Shown piece after piece: positions 60,101 through 64,000 of a stretch of DNA of 64,000 nt. This stretch comes from Anthopleura xanthogrammica (taxonomy: Eukaryota; Cnidaria; Anthozoa; Actiniaria; Actiniidae). The notes under the pieces are model-generated. The model was given only the letters and a program-made list of their open reading frames with translations. It made no database searches and was not told where the DNA came from. Every line of letters begins with the position of its first letter. Position 1 is the stretch's first letter. The DNA is taken from the NCBI GenBank assembly GCA_964019055.1, contig OZ025218.1, positions 5,089,259 to 5,153,258 of the forward strand. Direction: 5' to 3'. The translations under genes and the position numbers were made by a program.

Positions 60101-63100
60101 AGTGGAGGAGCAGCATGACTCCGCTACCACTGAAGTTAAATTGACAGAAGTACAGAACTGCGAAATACGACTAGGGTTTTTAAATATGAAAATCTTACGT
60201 TTTGATAAGAAATCTGACAAACAACAAAGAAACTGTACCATGGGAAGTGCATAAAAAGCTACAAAAATAAACGTTCCAGCACCTTAGAAGTCAACAATTC
60301 AGCTTATCTTCTGTTCCCGTAAACTGAATATATGAATCGATTTCAGAAGTTCATAAGGGTCAGTTTAACCAACTAATATGAGATGTTCCTTGTTTATCCT
60401 GCGTTTCAAAGTTAGTACAATCGACTTAAAGTTCGAGGGAAATGTTTAGTTGTCTTTTCGGCGCTGAAGAATAGCGAAACAAGCGAAAGTCCTAGGGTAG
60501 TCATGTCTCTCCCTCCTGTCCGCCATCTTGAATTTTTCTACATGGCCGAGTCAAATAGTCTTGGGGCCTAAGTCCTATTGTTTTGATCAGTGACGTAAAT
60601 GTATTGTTTTCGTTTCTTCCCGAATTGGCATACTCCCGGACTGGTCTATATATAGCCAAACCTGCCGATTTTCTATTTATATTTTGTGGCTCGATAAGGT
60701 CACCATATATCAGTCATTAAACTAACTCGGCGGAAAAGTTGTGGTTCAAGGAGCGGTTTCATTCTTTAGTTATCAAGCATAATTCTAGTCTTCGTAATGT
60801 TTTGACAACAATGCCATATGTTGGTTTATTTTTAGACAAATTCATAACTTTTTCTTAAAAATATTTGATATATCGTTTATCACCATACAGATGGTTATGG
60901 GCAGTGATATTTATTATCATTAGCCACGAGTATAAACCAATACAATCTGTTTTAACATGTTTTTAATCACTAAAACCTTGGACCAACGTTGTGACCTTAT
61001 CAAGCCACAGCATGTAAATAGGAAATCAGGTTTAGCTATATATACAGTAGGCGAACCTAGATCACTCTTCCTCACACTGAATCGGTTTTACTTTGGAGTT
61101 TGAAGGCCAAGCCTAAGGCTGTAGCTGTAGTTGAACTGGAAACCACGGACCTAAGTACGGACATGGTCTAGTAAGGAGATCCTTCTAAAAACCACACTTA
61201 CTGAGGTATACTTTCTAGTCGGCTTTACTGCACCTTACAGCGCGACGCGCAAAAGTATGACCACTTAATGTATTCGCATACTTCTATGCACGGACTTTTT
61301 GCTCCAAACGAGCTTTTACACGCCTTATTTGGTAAAACCAGACAGCTTTGCATCAATTGTGTCGGTTTTTAAAAAGTACAAAATCCCGTGCATAGAAGTA
61401 TGCGAATACATTAAATGTGGTCATACTTTTGAGCGTCGCGCTGTAAGCTCGTAGCAAACCTCTCGTATTTGTAAAGTTACCTGGTCTCCTGAAGGACAAT
61501 ACCGATGATGAGTGGTACTCCATGCGATCACGCAACTATTTCAGCCTTTTCTAACACTTTTGCAGTTTTATGTAAACCAACTACGTAACATAATTAATCT
61601 TAAAATAGTTCCCATGCAATTGGTTATAAAAGTAATAGCCAATATCTTCCTGAGAGCACCTTATTCAAGGCCATTAATCAGCTTACTCCATATCAAATCT
61701 ACAAAGAAATGTATGGTGTCTGGACATAGTGTCCGGACACCATACATTTCTTTGTAAATTCTAGCATTGAATGGCTGTAAATTCATCAATATTGATCCGA
61801 TTAACACTCAACTTCGGAGTTTTGTATAGCTCGATGTTCTCTCTAATTTTGTGTTGTCATCGTCACAATTAGGAAGTCGTACCCAGCCTCTCTCGACTTG
61901 AAATCCGGCAATGAACACTTTTTCCTTCATGCCTGACACTGAAACTTAACTTCATTAACTTGGTCTTTTTTCTTATCAGTTTAAGTGTATGTTATCTCAA
62001 ATTTTATTGACAATATACCATAGACAATATCTAGCTTCAAATATTTTAACTTTAACCTAAAATAGATGAAACAGAAACAAAAATACAACGAGGAACTTAA
62101 CTCCAAAGTACAAGAAAAAAATGAACTTTTGAAATTATGTAAGCTCATGTTTATTGCTCAAACCTTTTAGATTCTTTAAATGTTTAAAATTAAATCTGTT
62201 TAATCTGGTCAGCTTTTTATTGAAATCCAACGCGGCTGCACCCATGCCAGAAGTCATTTTAACATAATTTTTGTTATTTTTCATTTGTTCTCTACGTCCT
62301 TCCCAACAGCTTTTCAGATTCTGGTCAATTAAGCCGCTGCTTCGGAGAGGATATTGAAATGAGAATCCATTTACAATCCAGCCTTCCAATTGTCTGTCCA
62401 TTTGATTTTATCATCATGAAGACCCTCGCTAGCAAGCCTGCAACTGGAGTTTTGTACGAAAACTTTTGGATCGTGTATGATGAAGAAAGCTTTCGTACCT
62501 GTGACATAAACACGACATATTATAAAGATGGTAATCTGAAAGATAGGAACAGAAAACTGCTTGAATGTGATTCACCTGAAAATTTAAAATCTTTCACTTA
62601 CTCCATTGATTTTAAAGCAAAAACTCCAGCAAATTCAGGAATCTCATTTGTTGGCGGTGAATACTACTACTTTCTTGGTAAGTGTGTACACTATCAATAT
62701 CCATCAACAGTCGTGGTGTTAGTGCAATTGCTTTTCACTCAGCTTTAGGTTCTTGGTTTTTAATCCCGGACCACGTGAATCCAGATTTTTGGGACACAAA
62801 CTTGTTTCAAAGTTTTTTACCTGGATTCTAAAGTCTCCTTCGCACACATTAAACGTGATTTAATTTATGAGTTAGCCATGCTTGATCAGGAGGTTGTTTC
62901 CAGCAGGGCTTGTATTTATTGTATTCTTCTTTTGTTTAACCACCTTAACCATATTTTTAGTAGTACTGTATAGTTGTAATTGTAATTCTATTTGTGCACG
63001 CTTTTCGTGCATTGTATCATTAAACAGGATTATTTTACTGGACACTATAGGAACCAATAGCAGCTCTCAGTAACTGACATGAAGACGTAGACCTCACTTG

Positions 63101-63295
63101 GCACAGATGTGCAGGGCATAGGGGTCATTAGTTAATGTTCAACAATCACCGTTAATTAAAAACTTTGCTCTGTTTTATTGTTATATATAGCAACATCAGA
63201 TGGTACCGATGGCTCCCTTAACAACACAAGAGGTGGTCACTGTAATGATCCTAAAGTTCGCATGAAGTTCAAGATCTACATCTGCAAAACTCAGG
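55680..63295 (+). CDS. Ephrin 3: N-terminal part (exons 1-3), runs off right edge
   Basis: Exons 55680-55786 (107 bp), 62310-62677 (368 bp), 63191-63295 (105 bp). All three have the same lengths and phases as in ephrin 1. The protein is almost the same: signal peptide (MSWLENQTIVLVLSVSCLLVT), YKSVMWTTNNP, LPIVCPF, ENFWIVYDEESFRTCDI, GGEYYYFL, GGHCND. Only scattered changes are visible (DIEMRI for DLEMRV, ENLKSF for EALKSF). The stalk, TM and tail exons lie beyond the window. Intron 1 is 6.5 kb and swollen by retroelement and transposon insertions. Its orientation is opposite to ephrin 1, so the two are inverted paralogues. Same contact-signalling role expected. Confidence 0.87.
55816..56208. 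mobile_element. MITE family B, copy 2, interrupted by MITE family A
   Basis: The ends atactccagtgtcgagttct and actcgaaactggagtat match the intact element at 2946-3161. At 55858-56026 the body is interrupted by a full family A element. Confidence 0.85.
55858..56026. mobile_element. MITE family A, copy 2, nested in family B
   Basis: It reads aatagaccttttcagcttcg to cgaagctgaaaaggtctatt, the reverse complement of 41834-42002 with few changes. Confidence 0.88.
56583..56632. repeat. (TAA)n microsatellite
   Basis: Perfect taa/ata triplets immediately before the retroelement remnant. It makes a false poly-Leu frame on the minus strand. Confidence 0.9.
56641..57003 (+). pseudogene. C-terminal fragment of a non-LTR-type retroelement protein
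   Basis: The frame reads WDMQVHTDKTIKANRPDIIV, then CFLIDVSIPAERNV, KLSKYKDLEIEI and ALLGTAHIIRRTL. The RPD...LIDVSIP arrangement resembles a PD-(D/E)xK nuclease core, of the kind found at the C-terminus of some reverse-transcriptase elements. No RT domain precedes it in frame, so it is a 5'-truncated insertion. The family assignment is from memory of similar animal sequences. Confidence 0.55.
57133..57251. repeat. (AAT)n microsatellite
   Basis: About 120 bp of aataat units with two gat interruptions, downstream of the retroelement fragment. It may be the tail of that insertion. Confidence 0.9.
57393..60643. mobile_element. 3251-bp TIR element carrying LINE debris, 5-bp target duplication GTCTA
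   Basis: Left end CAGTCCGGGAGTATGCCAAT with TCGGGAAGAA, right end TTCTTCCCGA with ATTGGCATACTCCCGGACTG, inverse over about 30 bp. GTCTA lies directly outside both ends (57388-57392, 60644-60648). No transposase is seen. The middle holds CR1/L2-type RT fragments. Near 60108-60253 an acceptor-like tttttacag is followed by about 50 open codons. Confidence 0.75.
58380..59730 (+). pseudogene. Degenerate CR1/L2-like LINE reverse transcriptase
   Basis: Fragments in several frames, in the right order: VVPVPKIWPPKSI...DLCPISLTS (58619-58710), FSDFSQGFDLVDHNVLLNDL (about 58850-58915), WVASFLSNRPQWVRIND with GRIPQDTKLTP (about 58950-59060), and a C-terminal piece DFIESVQRKVLQIIYPGSTY with LSTLPARHEDSC (59410-59560). 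These match RT motifs such as the D-F-S-K-A-F-D box and the G-x-P-Q-G-T box. The catalytic F/Y-x-D-D box is not seen intact, and stops and frameshifts are frequent. Confidence 0.75.
61245..61450. mobile_element. MITE with 45-bp inverted ends
   Basis: cttacagcgcgacgcgcaaa and agtatgaccacttaatgtat, cgcatacttctatgcacgg at the left are mirrored by ccgtgcatagaagtatgcg, atacattaaatgtggtcata and gagcgtcgcgctgtaag at the right. Confidence 0.85.
61700..61756. repeat. Near-perfect hairpin, 27-bp arms
   Basis: tacaaagaaatgtatggtgt continues to ctggaca, a three-base loop follows, then tgtccggacaccatacattt with ctttgta. One mismatch. In ephrin 3 intron 1. Confidence 0.8.
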
Positions 63296-64000
63296 GTAAC
63301 TTTTAGATAAGATAATTGGAGGAAGAGGATTTTTCATTTCTTCGTAAATATAGTGCACTTATCCATTAATCCCAGAACTAAAAACATGCCAGCTAAATGG
63401 CTCATCATGATGGCTGGCCACATCAAACTGATCAACATAGACAAGCTTAAGGTGACTGACTACTTTAGCAAGGAATAATTACATGTTCTTATACAATATT
63501 TTACACAGAATTTAACGCTGATTCCAAAAATGGGGTGTCCCGAGCTCGTTTTCGAGATAATGAATTTTGAATATGACCATTTTGACAAGTTTTCGAAAGA
63601 AAAATGGCGGAAATCAAGCTTTGCGCACAAAAGTTCATAACTCTAATATTAAAAAAGCTATGGAAGCAATTTTCTAAGGACATCTACTTTAAGCATTATT
63701 TTTGAAGACTAACTAAAAATATTTAAAGAAATTTTTTAAAATAAGCTAAAAATTCAGCATCTTGTTAACTCAATAAACCGAAAATCGTATTCAAACGACA
63801 ACAACAAAAACACATACAACGCTTTTTTATAAGTTCTAATAATTACGTTTTTTTAAAACTTTCTCAAAAGATTGATTTTTACCTGTTGTTTTAGGAAATT
63901 AAAAGAAAAATATAGAGTCCCGTGCAAAATTCGGGGTTTTTGCCCTGTTGAAGTTCAAAACGTGTATGGTTCCTCAATAAAATTTTGAAGGTTGTTATGC
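62678..64000. other. Introns 2 and 3 of ephrin 3
   Basis: Apart from exon 3 at 63191-63295, nothing coding is seen. A short SINE-tail-like stretch (ggaccacgtgaatccagatt, 62768 onward) lies in intron 2. Confidence 0.5.

Larger units (their letters stand above)
57380..61060. mobile_element. MITE with long inverted ends, split by a 3.25-kb insertion
   Basis: Left end ctaggttcgtcta, continued after the insertion by tatatagccaaacctgccga and gtggctcgataaggtcac. Right end gtgaccttatcaagccac, ggtttagctatatatacagt, aggcgaacctag. Once the 57393-60648 segment is removed, the left arm lines up with the inverse of the right arm over about 70 bp. The interior is non-coding. Confidence 0.75.

Overview
The window is animal nuclear DNA, most likely from a cnidarian and probably an anthozoan such as a stony coral. 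It is AT-rich. The genes are split by GT-AG introns, the proteins are metazoan extracellular types (ephrins, collagen/Ig proteins, pentraxin, H-type and C-type lectins, a leprecan-family collagen-modifying protein), and the intergenic DNA is packed with small inverted-repeat elements and tRNA-derived SINEs. The phylum is an inference; no ribosomal or mitochondrial marker is present. I joined exons by hand from splice signals. Six of the eight genes give a complete reading frame whose summed exon length is an exact multiple of three.

Layout. 1-4505 (minus): N-terminal part of a prolyl 3-hydroxylase/CRTAP (leprecan) family gene that runs off the left edge. 7478-17662 (minus): ephrin 1, a transmembrane ephrin of 504 aa. 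17663-22401: no recognisable gene. 22402-29075 (minus): ephrin 2, 304 aa. 30368-34017, 36512-40367 and 50816-54368 (all minus): three complete paralogues (685, 682 and 681 aa) of a type II membrane protein with the order TM, short linker, collagen triple helix, three Ig domains, pentraxin domain. I call these CIP-A, CIP-B and CIP-D; the names are only for this report. 42191-49188 (minus): a secreted 1033-aa multi-lectin with six H-type lectin modules, a follistatin/Kazal unit, a C-type lectin domain, a Ca-binding EGF and the same pentraxin domain as the CIP genes. 55680-63295 and beyond (plus): ephrin 3, an inverted near-copy of ephrin 1, interrupted by retroelement and DNA-transposon debris and leaving the window before its stalk and TM exons. 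An isolated duplicate of ephrin 2 exon 1 lies at 34916-35034.

Reading of the region. The CIP genes, the multi-lectin and the ephrins form a cell-surface recognition and adhesion cluster bounded by inverted ephrin paralogues. It grew by tandem duplication (27.6-34.5 kb repeated at 34.5-40.7 kb). The paralogues have nearly identical collagen and first/third Ig exons but patchy divergence in the second Ig and the pentraxin exons, which suggests exon-wise gene conversion or selection in ligand-facing parts. The CIP architecture and the multi-lectin are the best candidates here for an undescribed system, possibly self/non-self recognition, microbe recognition or matrix assembly. That role is inferred from architecture and context only.

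The rest is mostly mobile DNA. Several insertions can be resolved to their target-site duplications, and several are nested inside older elements.
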